Shown: piece by piece, positions 8,388 to 16,379 of the stretch | How positions within the stretch are numbered: the first letter of the stretch is position 1 | Layout: each line of letters begins with the position of its first letter | Source of the DNA: JABMNT01 sp048262655 | GTDB taxonomy: Bacteria > Pseudomonadota > Alphaproteobacteria > Rhodospirillales > Casp-alpha2 | NCBI GenBank assembly: GCA_048262655.1 | Contig: JBLXEY010000001.1 | Location: 620,001 to 684,000 of the forward strand | DNA length: 64,000 nt | Direction: 5' to 3' | Translations under genes and position numbers: made by a program | The notes under the pieces: model-generated | Databases searched by the model: none | The model's input: the letters and a program-made list of their open reading frames with translations, nothing else | What the model was told of the DNA's origin: nothing

Positions 8388-8594
8388 TCAGCGTCGACTC
8401 GCTGATCCCAGACGTTTTTTCTTATGCAGCACTTTCGTATCTGTAGACGATGGGAACAATAGGTCCAGATAAGCTTCCTTTTCCATCATGTTCCCATGCA
8501 ACGCGATCGGCACACGCGAATAGTCCGCCATAACTTTCTGGCAGATATCGCCGCTTTGCGTAAAATCCGGGCTCTCCCAAGGTTCTCTTTTCAC
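8388..8594 (-). CDS. Small hypothetical protein (68 aa) with GTG start
   Basis: Not recognised. I place the start at GTG 8592-8594 because AGGAG lies 7 bases upstream, while the longer frame's ATG at 8636 has no good ribosome site. The product begins with KREPWESPDF, has a mixed-charge middle (MADYSRVPIALHGNMMEKEAYLD) and ends strongly basic (KKKRLGSASRR). An overlapping frame (8422-8646) is open too, but its composition looks less protein-like. Support is the ribosome site and a balanced composition only. Confidence 0.45.
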   Translation of the reverse strand: MKREPWESPDFTQSGDICQKVMADYSRVPIALHGNMMEKEAYLDLLFPSSTDTKVLHKKKRLGSASRR

Positions 8595-8673
8595 TGTCGT
8601 TCTCCTGACCCTTAATTTCGGGGCTTGAGGCGACAATAGACGTCACTCTTTAAGAGAGAGTGAAATTGTATGG

Positions 8674-11118
8674 TTAATTTTTGTTTGATTTCAGGCGCAC
8701 GCGAATTCTTGCCGTTGCAACAGATCGACAAGCCGCAACAATCGCATTGGCATTGATCCGATAAGCTTCATAAAGATCAATGCTGTCTCCCGACTGCCCA
8801 AAATGTTCGACGCCCAAACTTTCCGTCCGCTGCCCTCGAACCGAGCCCAGCCAGGCCAGGGTTGCCGGATGGCCATCAATAACAGTTACCAATCCCGCTT
8901 GTCGGGCAAGTGGTGACAATAAGTGCTCGACGTGAGAGACAGCATCGTGATGTCCAAGCTGACGCGCCTTTTGAGCCGCATTCCAGCCCGCGTTTAATCG
9001 ATCTGCCGACGTGATCGACAAAAGACCGGCACCTGGATGTTCTTTTGAAACCTGCTCCCACGCTTCCATTGCTTCCGGGGCCATTACGCCGGTAAAAGCG
9101 ATGGCCAAATCAGCTCCGCTGTCTGGCTCTTTCAGCCAATAGCCACCAGCCAGAATGCCACTTTTATCGGCAGCGCTCAAAACTCTGTTCGGCTGCTCCA
9201 ACGCCCGCGTCGACAGACGCAGATAGACAGAACCGCCTTCAGAATCGCGCAACCATTGCATCTGCTCTTCATCAGCGCCCTGGCCATCGCGCTGAATATA
9301 GTCAAACGACCATTCCATAATTGTTGCCAGCTCATCGGCATAGGAAGGCTCAAAGGTTGCCAGACCATCTTGCGAAAGGCCAATCAGCGGCGTCGCTATT
9401 GATTGGTGCGCTCCTCCTTCCGGAGCCAGGGTGATTCCAGACGGCGTTGCCACAAGCAAAAACCGAGCATCCTGATAACAGGCGTAATTCAAGGCATCCA
9501 ATCCGCGACTGATAAAGGGATCATAAAGCGTCCCGACGGGCAACAAGCGGGCACCAAACAACGGCTCGGACAAGCCCATCGCGGCTAACATCAAGAATAA
9601 ATTATTCTCGGCGATTCCAAGTTCCAGATGTTGGCCGCTGGGCGACTTTTCCCATTTAATTGGCGACGCAACCTTCTCCGCACGAAAGGCATCCTTGTGC
9701 TCTTCGCGCTGAAACAGGCCTCTTTGATTGACCCATCCTGACAGGTTGGTTGAAACCGTGACATCGGGACTGGTTGTCACGATACGTGCCGACAAAGCAT
9801 CATCCCGACGGGCCAGCGTATTCATGATTTTACCGAAAGTAACCTGTGTTGAGGATTTTTTATCACCCGGCGGCGTGATAATCCCCACCGGCAAAGGTGC
9901 GGTCCGCGGCTCGGGTTTTGGTCGACTGCAAAAGGGAACCGATTTTAAGAAGGATTCCAGAATGTCCGGTTCAACATCCAGCCCACTATAGGGCTCCCAT
10001 TCATCACCGTCTGCAATATTGGACGCACGTTTCAATACCCCCACCTGTTCCGGTGTCATCAAGCCCGCATGATTGTCCTTATGTCCGGCAAGTGGCAGAC
10101 CATGTCCTTTGATGGTGTAGGCAACGAAACAGGTTGGCGTATCATCATCGCGCACACTTGCAAACGCATCGAGAATACTTTCCATGTCATGGCCACCCAA
10201 ATTAGTCATGATTTTATGGAGTGCTTCATCGTCATAGCGGGCCAGAAATTGTTTAACGCCCTTTACCCCATCAAGGTCCCTGCTGAGGTGTTGGCGCCAA
10301 GTGGCTCCGCCCTGAAACGTGATCGCCGAATACAAATCATTGGGACAATCATCGATCCACTGCTGAATAGCCTTCCCCCCAGGTTCCTTAAATGCCTCCA
10401 ACTGGAGTTTGCCATACTTGATGTTGATGACGTTCCAGCCGACGGTTTCAAAAAAGCTCTTAATTTTTTGAAACAGGTTGTCATTGACGACACCGTCCAG
10501 ACTTTGCCGATTATAATCAATGATCCACCAAAGATTGCGGACATCATGCTTCCATCCTTCGAGCAGGGCCTCATAGATATTGCCTTCATCGAGTTCCGCA
10601 TCACCCATGATGGAAACCATGCGGGCCGGCTTCTGGTCGGGTATCATTTTATGGCGAAGCACATAGTCCTGAATGAGCGAGGCAAAAAGCGTAACGCCGA
10701 CGCCCAAACCGACGGAGCCCGTCGAAAAATCGACATCATCACTGTCTTTAGTACGAGACGGATAAGACTGAGCACCCCCTTTTCCCCTGAAATTTTCAAT
10801 TTGTTCCAATGTCTGATTGCCCAATAGATATTGGATCGCATGAAACACGGGCGAGGCATGAGGTTTGACGGCAACACGATCCCGTGGCTGCAGCACATCA
10901 AAATAGAGCGCGGCCATTATCGTCGCAACAGATGCACATGAAGACTGGTGTCCGCCGACCTTGATCCCATCACGGCTTTCACGGACATGGTTTGCGTTGT
11001 GGATCATCCAGGACGATAACCACAGGATTTTCCGTTCCAATTCTTTAAGAATAGCCAGTTTTTCGCTGTTGGCGGGCGCATTTGACAATGCATTCCGAGC
11101 CGGCAGTGTCGTCGTCAT
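8674..11118 (-). CDS. Transketolase-fold 2-oxoacid dehydrogenase E1-like protein (MdeB/AceE type)
   Basis: Thiamine-diphosphate enzyme of 814 residues resembling homodimeric pyruvate dehydrogenase E1 (AceE), somewhat shorter than the usual ~890. The amino region has GGHQSSCAS and a diphosphate-binding segment GDAELDEGNIYEAL near 172-185, ending in DYNRQSLDG. The middle domain carries ELGIAENN near 502-509. No lipoyl domain is present, so it would need a separate E2, or acts differently. The adjacent divergent Lrp gene recalls Pseudomonas putida mdeR/mdeB, where MdeB is an alpha-ketobutyrate dehydrogenase E1; the methionine gamma-lyase gene mdeA is absent here. A 2-oxoacid substrate derived from amino acids is therefore an inference. 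Confidence 0.85.
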   Translation of the reverse strand: MTTTLPARNALSNAPANSEKLAILKELERKILWLSSWMIHNANHVRESRDGIKVGGHQSSCASVATIMAALYFDVLQPRDRVAVKPHASPVFHAIQYLLGNQTLEQIENFRGKGGAQSYPSRTKDSDDVDFSTGSVGLGVGVTLFASLIQDYVLRHKMIPDQKPARMVSIMGDAELDEGNIYEALLEGWKHDVRNLWWIIDYNRQSLDGVVNDNLFQKIKSFFETVGWNVINIKYGKLQLEAFKEPGGKAIQQWIDDCPNDLYSAITFQGGATWRQHLSRDLDGVKGVKQFLARYDDEALHKIMTNLGGHDMESILDAFASVRDDDTPTCFVAYTIKGHGLPLAGHKDNHAGLMTPEQVGVLKRASNIADGDEWEPYSGLDVEPDILESFLKSVPFCSRPKPEPRTAPLPVGIITPPGDKKSSTQVTFGKIMNTLARRDDALSARIVTTSPDVTVSTNLSGWVNQRGLFQREEHKDAFRAEKVASPIKWEKSPSGQHLELGIAENNLFLMLAAMGLSEPLFGARLLPVGTLYDPFISRGLDALNYACYQDARFLLVATPSGITLAPEGGAHQSIATPLIGLSQDGLATFEPSYADELATIMEWSFDYIQRDGQGADEEQMQWLRDSEGGSVYLRLSTRALEQPNRVLSAADKSGILAGGYWLKEPDSGADLAIAFTGVMAPEAMEAWEQVSKEHPGAGLLSITSADRLNAGWNAAQKARQLGHHDAVSHVEHLLSPLARQAGLVTVIDGHPATLAWLGSVRGQRTESLGVEHFGQSGDSIDLYEAYRINANAIVAACRSVATARIRVRLKSNKN

Positions 11119-11247
11119 CGCAGATATTCCTTCCTCTGTTCAACGGTAGTTTAGCAAATAACGCGATGACAAATCCTTGCTATTTATGCTGTCTATATGA
11201 TAAAAAACGATACATTCCATAAGATATTAATATAAAAATAGTGATTT
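11119..11247. promoter_or_regulatory. Divergent promoter region of the E1-like and Lrp genes
   Basis: A short AT-rich gap (129 bp) that must carry both promoters. Its right half has A/T runs and TATA-like repeats suitable for Lrp binding. I see no single well-defined operator. Shared control of both genes by the Lrp protein is inferred from the divergent arrangement. Confidence 0.35.
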
Positions 11248-11721
11248 ATGCCAAATTTAACATTAAATGAAATTGACTTGCGAATATTAACTCACCTGCA
11301 ATCAAACGCGCGGCTGACCAATGTCGAACTGTCAGAGAAAATCCATTTATCCCAATCGCCCTGCCTGCGTCGCGTTCGAAATATGGAAGACAATGGGATT
11401 ATAAAAGGTTATGTCGCACTGGTTGATCAAAATGCCGTAGGATTGCCGGTCAGCGTTTTTGTCAACGTGCGCCTTGAAAAACAAATCGAACAAGCGCTCG
11501 AAGTTTTTGAGAGTGCTGTGCAAAATTGGTCGGAAGTCATGGAGTGTTATTTGATGACTGGTGATTCAGATTATCTGTTGCGCGTGGTTACTGCAGACTT
11601 GGCCGCCTATGAACGTTTCCTTATGGACAAACTGACAAAAGTGCCCAGTGTGGCTTCTATTGGTTCCAGTTTTGCGCTGAAACAAGTCACCTACAAAACA
11701 GCTTTACCCCTCACATCCTAA
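11248..11721 (+). CDS. Lrp/AsnC family transcriptional regulator
   Basis: Amino-acid-responsive DNA-binding protein, 157 residues, the usual length. The amino helix-turn-helix (IDLRILTHLQSNARLTNVEL, then LSQSPCLRRVRNMED) is typical, and the carboxyl RAM domain contains ECYLMTGDSDYLLRVV. It is divergent from the E1-like gene and probably senses an amino acid whose 2-oxoacid the enzyme oxidises, as MdeR does in P. putida. Its last codons overlap the 3' end of the convergent epimerase gene by 4 bases. Confidence 0.93.
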   Translation: MPNLTLNEIDLRILTHLQSNARLTNVELSEKIHLSQSPCLRRVRNMEDNGIIKGYVALVDQNAVGLPVSVFVNVRLEKQIEQALEVFESAVQNWSEVMECYLMTGDSDYLLRVVTADLAAYERFLMDKLTKVPSVASIGSSFALKQVTYKTALPLTS

Positions 11722-12539
11722 AACTCTGTCCAGCCAACATCTGCCAGCTTTATTTGCCCCTCAACAAAGTGGGCATCGGGATTATCAGTCACCAGTTCCA
11801 GCATCGACAGGCCATCATAACCGATTTCCGCTAGCGTTTTGCTGAACTTTGCGAAATCGACATCGCCCATGCCAATGGGATCATGGCGCCACGTGTTTTT
11901 ATGGGTGTCAGAAAGATGCACCAGTTTCAATCGATCTCGCACGATTTTAACACCTTCGCACGGGTCTTCGCCAGCGAACGGTGCATTGGCAACATCATAG
12001 ATTGCACCGACATCGTCACGCCCTAACGCCTCCAGCGCCGCCATCACATTTTCTGCTCTTGGTATCCAGGTATTGGGCACATTCTCGACAAGCATCGTCA
12101 CACCTTGATCGCTGGCTCTGTCTGCAAGCTTGTTCATCCCATCGATGAACCATTCAGTCAGTTGTTCATTGGGGATCGGCCATAAAGGCATGGTTCGGCC
12201 AGGCACAAGGATGCAGTAAGGGATTTTCCAATCGCCACAAATGTCGACAAGACTTGAGATGACATTGACGGTGAAGTCGCGCATCTCGCGTGTCGAGCTC
12301 ACAATATTATTATCGATCCCGGGGATATTTACGGATGTGATATGCAAGCCTTCATCGCTGATCTTTTTTGGGATATCGCGCCGATCTGAGGGCGTAATAT
12401 CGGTCGCCCAAAAGTGTGGCTGAGCAACCAACAGCTCAAATTCCCGGTATCCCATTTGACCCAGATGCAACAAACTATCGAGCGCATCATGGGTATAAAT
12501 GTAGCTAAATGTATTGGCTCCTAATCTTAATCCACTCAT
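11718..12539 (-). CDS. Sugar phosphate isomerase/epimerase (TIM barrel), second copy
   Basis: TIM-barrel enzyme of 273 residues. The likely metal ligands sit in TMLVENVP (E), AIYDVANA (D), LVHLSDTH (H) and MLELVTD (E). The frame opens at 12557, but the ATG at 12539 has GGAG about 10 bases upstream and gives the usual family start (GLRLGANTFSY). It is last in the second sugar operon, 22 bases after the Gfo gene. It probably acts on the product of that oxidoreductase. 3-Dehydroshikimate dehydratases share this fold and size, and a shikimate-dehydrogenase-like gene is two genes upstream, so a dehydratase role is a possible alternative. Confidence 0.88.
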   Translation of the reverse strand: MSGLRLGANTFSYIYTHDALDSLLHLGQMGYREFELLVAQPHFWATDITPSDRRDIPKKISDEGLHITSVNIPGIDNNIVSSTREMRDFTVNVISSLVDICGDWKIPYCILVPGRTMPLWPIPNEQLTEWFIDGMNKLADRASDQGVTMLVENVPNTWIPRAENVMAALEALGRDDVGAIYDVANAPFAGEDPCEGVKIVRDRLKLVHLSDTHKNTWRHDPIGMGDVDFAKFSKTLAEIGYDGLSMLELVTDNPDAHFVEGQIKLADVGWTEF

Positions 12540-12561
12540 TTCATCTCTACTCCGCATCGCC

Positions 12562-13752
12562 TTAAAAATTCAGGGAACAATCGACCCATCCGCCGTCTTT
12601 TCCACTTGATTCCAGTGCGGCTTCCAGAAACCGCATTCCCCGCGCGCCGTCTTCTACCGTTGGAAAATCAAGCGCCAAGGGGTCTGCTTGAGTTCCTGTC
12701 ATTTTGGCGGCAATGGCTTCCGACGCATCGTTATAGAGATTGGCAAACGCTTCCTGGAATCCTTCTGGATGCCCCGTTGGAATTCGGCTTGCTCGATGGG
12801 CGGCTGCACATAGTCCCGGCAAACCCCGGCTCAGAATTCTGGCGGGCTCACCCTGAATCATATGTTTCAAATGGTTGGGGAAATTCTGCTCCCACTCCAG
12901 CCCACCCTTCGAGCCGAAGACCTTTACCCGCAGAATATTCTCAGACCCGGAAGCCGACTGCGTGCACCAAAGCGTTCCTCTGGCGCCATTCTCCATACGC
13001 AACAACATACCTGCATAATCATCATTTTGGCGTTCTGGAACGGTCGGGCCTACGTCGGCAGCCAACTTCGCCAATGACATGCCGGTAATATATGTCAGGA
13101 GTTGATGCGCATGCGTACCAATATCACCCAGAACGGCCGAAGGCCCTCCCCTTGCGGGGTCCAGTCGCCATTTCAAACGCTCGGGAGCATTTGGTTCCAC
13201 ATAGGTCGACAACTGACCTTGCGAATACTCGACGTTCACTTGTCGGATATCACCAAGCTCGCCGGCGCCGACCATGTGCCGCGCCTGGCGGACCATGGGG
13301 TAACCAGAATAATTATGGGTAAAACAAAAAACAACATCAGCAGCATGAACGCTCTTTACCAAATCAATTGCGTCGGCAACGGATGTCGTCATTGGCTTGT
13401 CACAAATGATATGCAGCCCTTTCTCGAGGACGGCCTTGCATTCAGGAAAGTGACGATGATTGGGTGTCATAATGGCAACTGCGTCGATCGCGTCTTCACG
13501 TTTACACTCTGCCGCCAGCATCTCTTCCAGGGTTCCGTAGGCGCGATCCACACTTATCCCCGCTTGCACACCCTGCTTCCGTGCCCGCTCAGGTGTCGAC
13601 GCCATTACCGATGCAACGACCTCAAACCGATCATCAAGGCGCGCCGCCGTGCGATGAACACCGCCGATAAATGACGTGGCTCCGCCACCAACAACACCCA
13701 AGCGCAAGCGTCGGCCTAATTTCTCAACAACCGGGTTTATAAAATTCGCCAT
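12562..13752 (-). CDS. Gfo/Idh/MocA family oxidoreductase, second copy
   Basis: NAD(P)-dependent dehydrogenase of 396 residues, paralogous to the enzyme at 3627-4814. It has GVVGGGATSFIGGVHR near the start, CDKPMT near 115-120, and GDIGTHAHQLL in the catalytic region. Like its paralogue it has RIPTGHPEGFQEAFANLY towards the end. A GGGAG site precedes the ATG. The gene lies between the shikimate-dehydrogenase-like and epimerase genes, so the two Gfo/epimerase pairs have kept the same gene order in separate operons. The lactonase in this operon suggests it makes a sugar lactone, which is an inference. Confidence 0.93.
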   Translation of the reverse strand: MANFINPVVEKLGRRLRLGVVGGGATSFIGGVHRTAARLDDRFEVVASVMASTPERARKQGVQAGISVDRAYGTLEEMLAAECKREDAIDAVAIMTPNHRHFPECKAVLEKGLHIICDKPMTTSVADAIDLVKSVHAADVVFCFTHNYSGYPMVRQARHMVGAGELGDIRQVNVEYSQGQLSTYVEPNAPERLKWRLDPARGGPSAVLGDIGTHAHQLLTYITGMSLAKLAADVGPTVPERQNDDYAGMLLRMENGARGTLWCTQSASGSENILRVKVFGSKGGLEWEQNFPNHLKHMIQGEPARILSRGLPGLCAAAHRASRIPTGHPEGFQEAFANLYNDASEAIAAKMTGTQADPLALDFPTVEDGARGMRFLEAALESSGKDGGWVDCSLNF

Positions 13753-13805
13753 GTTCAGTCTCCCAATTTTTTACCGTCGTGTCCGTTTAATACGGTCCAG
13801 CAGGC

Positions 13806-14597
13806 TTAGGCCTTTGGAGCAAAAAATCCTGCGAACGCGGACAGTTGGCCAACGGCCATCGGCACACCGCCAATGACCTTGCAGCCCTTGGCCGCAGCCG
13901 CATCCATCAGTTCCGTATCGCGAACCGCAATGATATCAACAACGTCCATAGTCGCGTCCAGTTTATCGACGTCAACGGGGACCGGGTCGCCTTCATGCAG
14001 ACCAAGTGACGTGCTGTTGCAGATTACCTGATAGCCTGTCGGATCGGAACTCGCGATGCTGACGTCGGCATCTGGCATAGCAGCTTTAATATCCTCAACC
14101 AGTCGGGCAGCTCTCGCTTCTGTTCGATTATAGATTCCCAATCGGGTAACCCCTGCCTCCAGATAGGCAAAGGCAATTGCCCGGGCCGCCCCACCAGCGC
14201 CCGCAATGAGGGCGCTTCGACCATCAACCTCTATGCCGTTCTCCTTTTGCCCGATCAAAAGGCCGACCCCATCAAACATTTCCCCTACCAACTTATCACC
14301 CTCAAAACGTACGGCGTTTACGGTACCCGTCAGTCGAGCATTCGGCCCAAGCTCATCACACAACTTGGCCATTTCTTCCTTATGGGGGATAGTCAAATTG
14401 ACACCCAGCACATTATCAACTTTTTGCAGCCCTCGGACGACGAATTCAAGGTTTTCAGGACGCACATGCATGGGTGTCAAAAACCAGTCGAGGCCAATTT
14501 TTTCGAAGCTTGGGTTCATAAATGACGGCGCTTTGACATGGTCAACAGGGTGGGCCAGGAGCGCCAGGTATTTGGTTTTACCAGAGGGTTGTTCCAT
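13806..14597 (-). CDS. Shikimate/quinate dehydrogenase-like protein with altered substrate motif
   Basis: NAD(P)-dependent dehydrogenase of the AroE superfamily, 263 residues. The catalytic lysine (TIPHK near 69-73) and aspartate (FDG near 107-109) are kept. The usual substrate-binding HSxSP segment reads HVKAPS and the usual NTDG reads MFDG, so the ligand probably differs from shikimate. The nucleotide loop GAGGAARAIAF lies near 131-141, and YNRTEARAARL follows. The open frame begins with TTG, but the next codon is ATG with AGGA upstream, so I used 14597. Its place in a sugar-uptake operon argues for catabolism, not aromatic amino acid synthesis. Confidence 0.82.
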   Translation of the reverse strand: MEQPSGKTKYLALLAHPVDHVKAPSFMNPSFEKIGLDWFLTPMHVRPENLEFVVRGLQKVDNVLGVNLTIPHKEEMAKLCDELGPNARLTGTVNAVRFEGDKLVGEMFDGVGLLIGQKENGIEVDGRSALIAGAGGAARAIAFAYLEAGVTRLGIYNRTEARAARLVEDIKAAMPDADVSIASSDPTGYQVICNSTSLGLHEGDPVPVDVDKLDATMDVVDIIAVRDTELMDAAAAKGCKVIGGVPMAVGQLSAFAGFFAPKA

Positions 14598-14607
14598 CAA
14601 TGAGTTC

Positions 14608-15477
14608 CTATCCCTTAAATTTCGGCTCTAACAAGCCCTTTACACCAGGCTTCGTAACGAAGAGGGCTCCTGCCAGAGGTGATGCCTTCAACTCTTGTGC
14701 GGTTAACCCTTCATTTCCGGTTGTCACATAAAGCGTGTCCAAATCAGGTCCGCCAAAGCAGACCATGGTAATGTTTTTAACCGGCATCGGAATGTCACGG
14801 TCGAGGGTCCCGTCTGGAGCGATGCGAAGAACCCTGCTGCCAAGATAACAAGCCGACCAATAATACCCGTCAGCATCAACGGTTGCACCGTCCGGACGAC
14901 CTTGCGCCAAAGTCGTCTCAAAGAACACGCGCCGGTTGGTGATCTGTCCCGTTTCCGGCTCAAAATCAAACGCAAAGATTTTCCGGTTTCGGCTGTCCGA
15001 CCAATACATGATCTTGCCATCAGGGCTGAAAGCCAAACCATTTGATACCATAACGTCGCCCGCCATGACCTGATGAGTGAGATCTGTGTTCAGACGATAA
15101 AGAGTGCCATCAAAAAGTGTTCTGGGTTCATGCATGGAACCGGCCCAAAACCGACCCTGGCGGTCACAGCGACCGTCATTAAGCCTTGTGTCATCCCTAT
15201 CAGCTTCTATTTTTGCAATGTAGTCTACCGCGCCGGTTTTCAGGTCTAGAAAGGCGAAACCGCTGCTCATGGCGGCAATAAAACCACCGCCTTCACGTTG
15301 TGCGAAACAACAGAGTTTCTCTGGCATCTGCCATTGCTTATGCGTTCCCGTATCCGGAAAGAAGGCGTTCATTGTGGTACCGGCGATATCCGTAAAATAG
15401 AGCGCCTGCTCCTCTGGCACCCAGATGGGACTTTCACCCACACTTATTCCTGTATCCAGAGCAAGCTCGACGCTCAT
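14608..15477 (-). CDS. SMP-30/gluconolactonase/LRE family lactonase
   Basis: Predicted six-bladed beta-propeller hydrolase, 289 residues, cytoplasmic (no signal peptide). Family marks include GESPIWVPEEQALYFTDI near 14-31, RLNDGRCDRQGRFWAGSMH near 98-116, SNGLAFSPDGKIMYWSDS, and RPDGATVDADGYYWSA. The glutamate, asparagine and aspartate in these segments are the usual calcium ligands. It probably opens the lactone made by the Gfo dehydrogenase of the same operon. It is a known type in gluconate, xylonate, galactonate and aldarate routes; the exact lactone is unknown. Confidence 0.9.
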   Translation of the reverse strand: MSVELALDTGISVGESPIWVPEEQALYFTDIAGTTMNAFFPDTGTHKQWQMPEKLCCFAQREGGGFIAAMSSGFAFLDLKTGAVDYIAKIEADRDDTRLNDGRCDRQGRFWAGSMHEPRTLFDGTLYRLNTDLTHQVMAGDVMVSNGLAFSPDGKIMYWSDSRNRKIFAFDFEPETGQITNRRVFFETTLAQGRPDGATVDADGYYWSACYLGSRVLRIAPDGTLDRDIPMPVKNITMVCFGGPDLDTLYVTTGNEGLTAQELKASPLAGALFVTKPGVKGLLEPKFKG

Positions 15478-15521
15478 AGAAATCCCCCAAACCCTTTTTC
15501 AGACGATCGACGTAAACGGGG

Positions 15522-16379
15522 CTACCCTTTTACGGCACCCGCCGACATACCACTGATCAGAAACTTGCGAACGGCGATTGAAAAGACCAGGACGGGCATC
15601 ATTACCATAGTTCCGCCCGCCGCAATTTTTCCCCACTGCCACCCTTCATGGTCAAGGAAATTGACGACAGCAACGGGCGCCGTCGTGGCTTCTGTCCGGG
15701 TCAAAATCAACGCAAAGAAAAAGTCATTCCAGGAGTAAAGGAAACACAGAATAGCCGTTGCGGCCAAGCCAGGCCCGGACATTGGCAAAATGATTTTCGT
15801 GAACCCCTGCCACATGGTTGCACCATCAATCCAGGCGGCTTCCTCAAGTGTTCGCGGTATGGCATCAAAGAACGACCGCATCAACCAGATGACCAACGAC
15901 AAATTGAATGTCAGGTAAATCAGGATCAAGCCAAATAGGGTGTCGTGTAATCCAATGTATCGATAGGCTAAAAAATACGGAATGGTAAAGGCAATCGGTG
16001 GTGCCATTCGACTTGCCAATATGAACAAGCTCAGTCGGCTTCCTGTCTTATACGCCATACGCGACAGCGCGTAGGCTCCAGGCACGCCAAAAATCATCGC
16101 AGCGACGGTCGAACCGACGCTGGTAACCAGCGAGTTCCAGAATGATTTCGGAAACTCACCGCCCCATAGACCCACATAATGATCGAGTGTCGGTGTGAAA
16201 AACAATTTAGGAGGCCAGGCAAACAGGTCTTCCGTCGGTTTGAACGACATAATCAAAATCCAGATAAACGGGAACATCACTGCAATCACCAACATACTGA
16301 TCAATACATAGATCAGGATGCGTTCACGTTGCAGACGATTTCGGTTTGCCGTGCGTAGCAGTTCAACTTGCTCAGTCAA
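15522..16379 (-). CDS. Carbohydrate ABC transporter permease (MalG type), TTG start
   Basis: Inner-membrane permease, 285 residues, with about six membrane segments. The EAA loop is near 179-200 (EEAAWIDGATMWQGF). The start is TTG at 16377-16379, overlapping the previous permease gene by 8 bases; the next in-frame ATG is near residue 29, inside the first membrane segment, so the TTG start is favoured. GGGGG lies upstream of the TTG. The pair with the MalF-type permease and the Tat-exported binding protein makes a complete importer except for the ATPase, which is on the opposite strand at 19914. Confidence 0.92.
   Translation of the reverse strand: MTEQVELLRTANRNRLQRERILIYVLISMLVIAVMFPFIWILIMSFKPTEDLFAWPPKLFFTPTLDHYVGLWGGEFPKSFWNSLVTSVGSTVAAMIFGVPGAYALSRMAYKTGSRLSLFILASRMAPPIAFTIPYFLAYRYIGLHDTLFGLILIYLTFNLSLVIWLMRSFFDAIPRTLEEAAWIDGATMWQGFTKIILPMSGPGLAATAILCFLYSWNDFFFALILTRTEATTAPVAVVNFLDHEGWQWGKIAAGGTMVMMPVLVFSIAVRKFLISGMSAGAVKG

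Noticed and set aside
8422..8646. A 74-codon frame overlapping the 68-residue small gene
   Set aside because: Its start has no ribosome site, while the overlapping GTG frame has AGGAG at ideal spacing.
10069..10827. A 252-codon open frame on the plus strand inside the E1-like gene
   Set aside because: It is antisense to a gene with clear thiamine-diphosphate enzyme motifs, and its translation has no recognisable domain or supported start.
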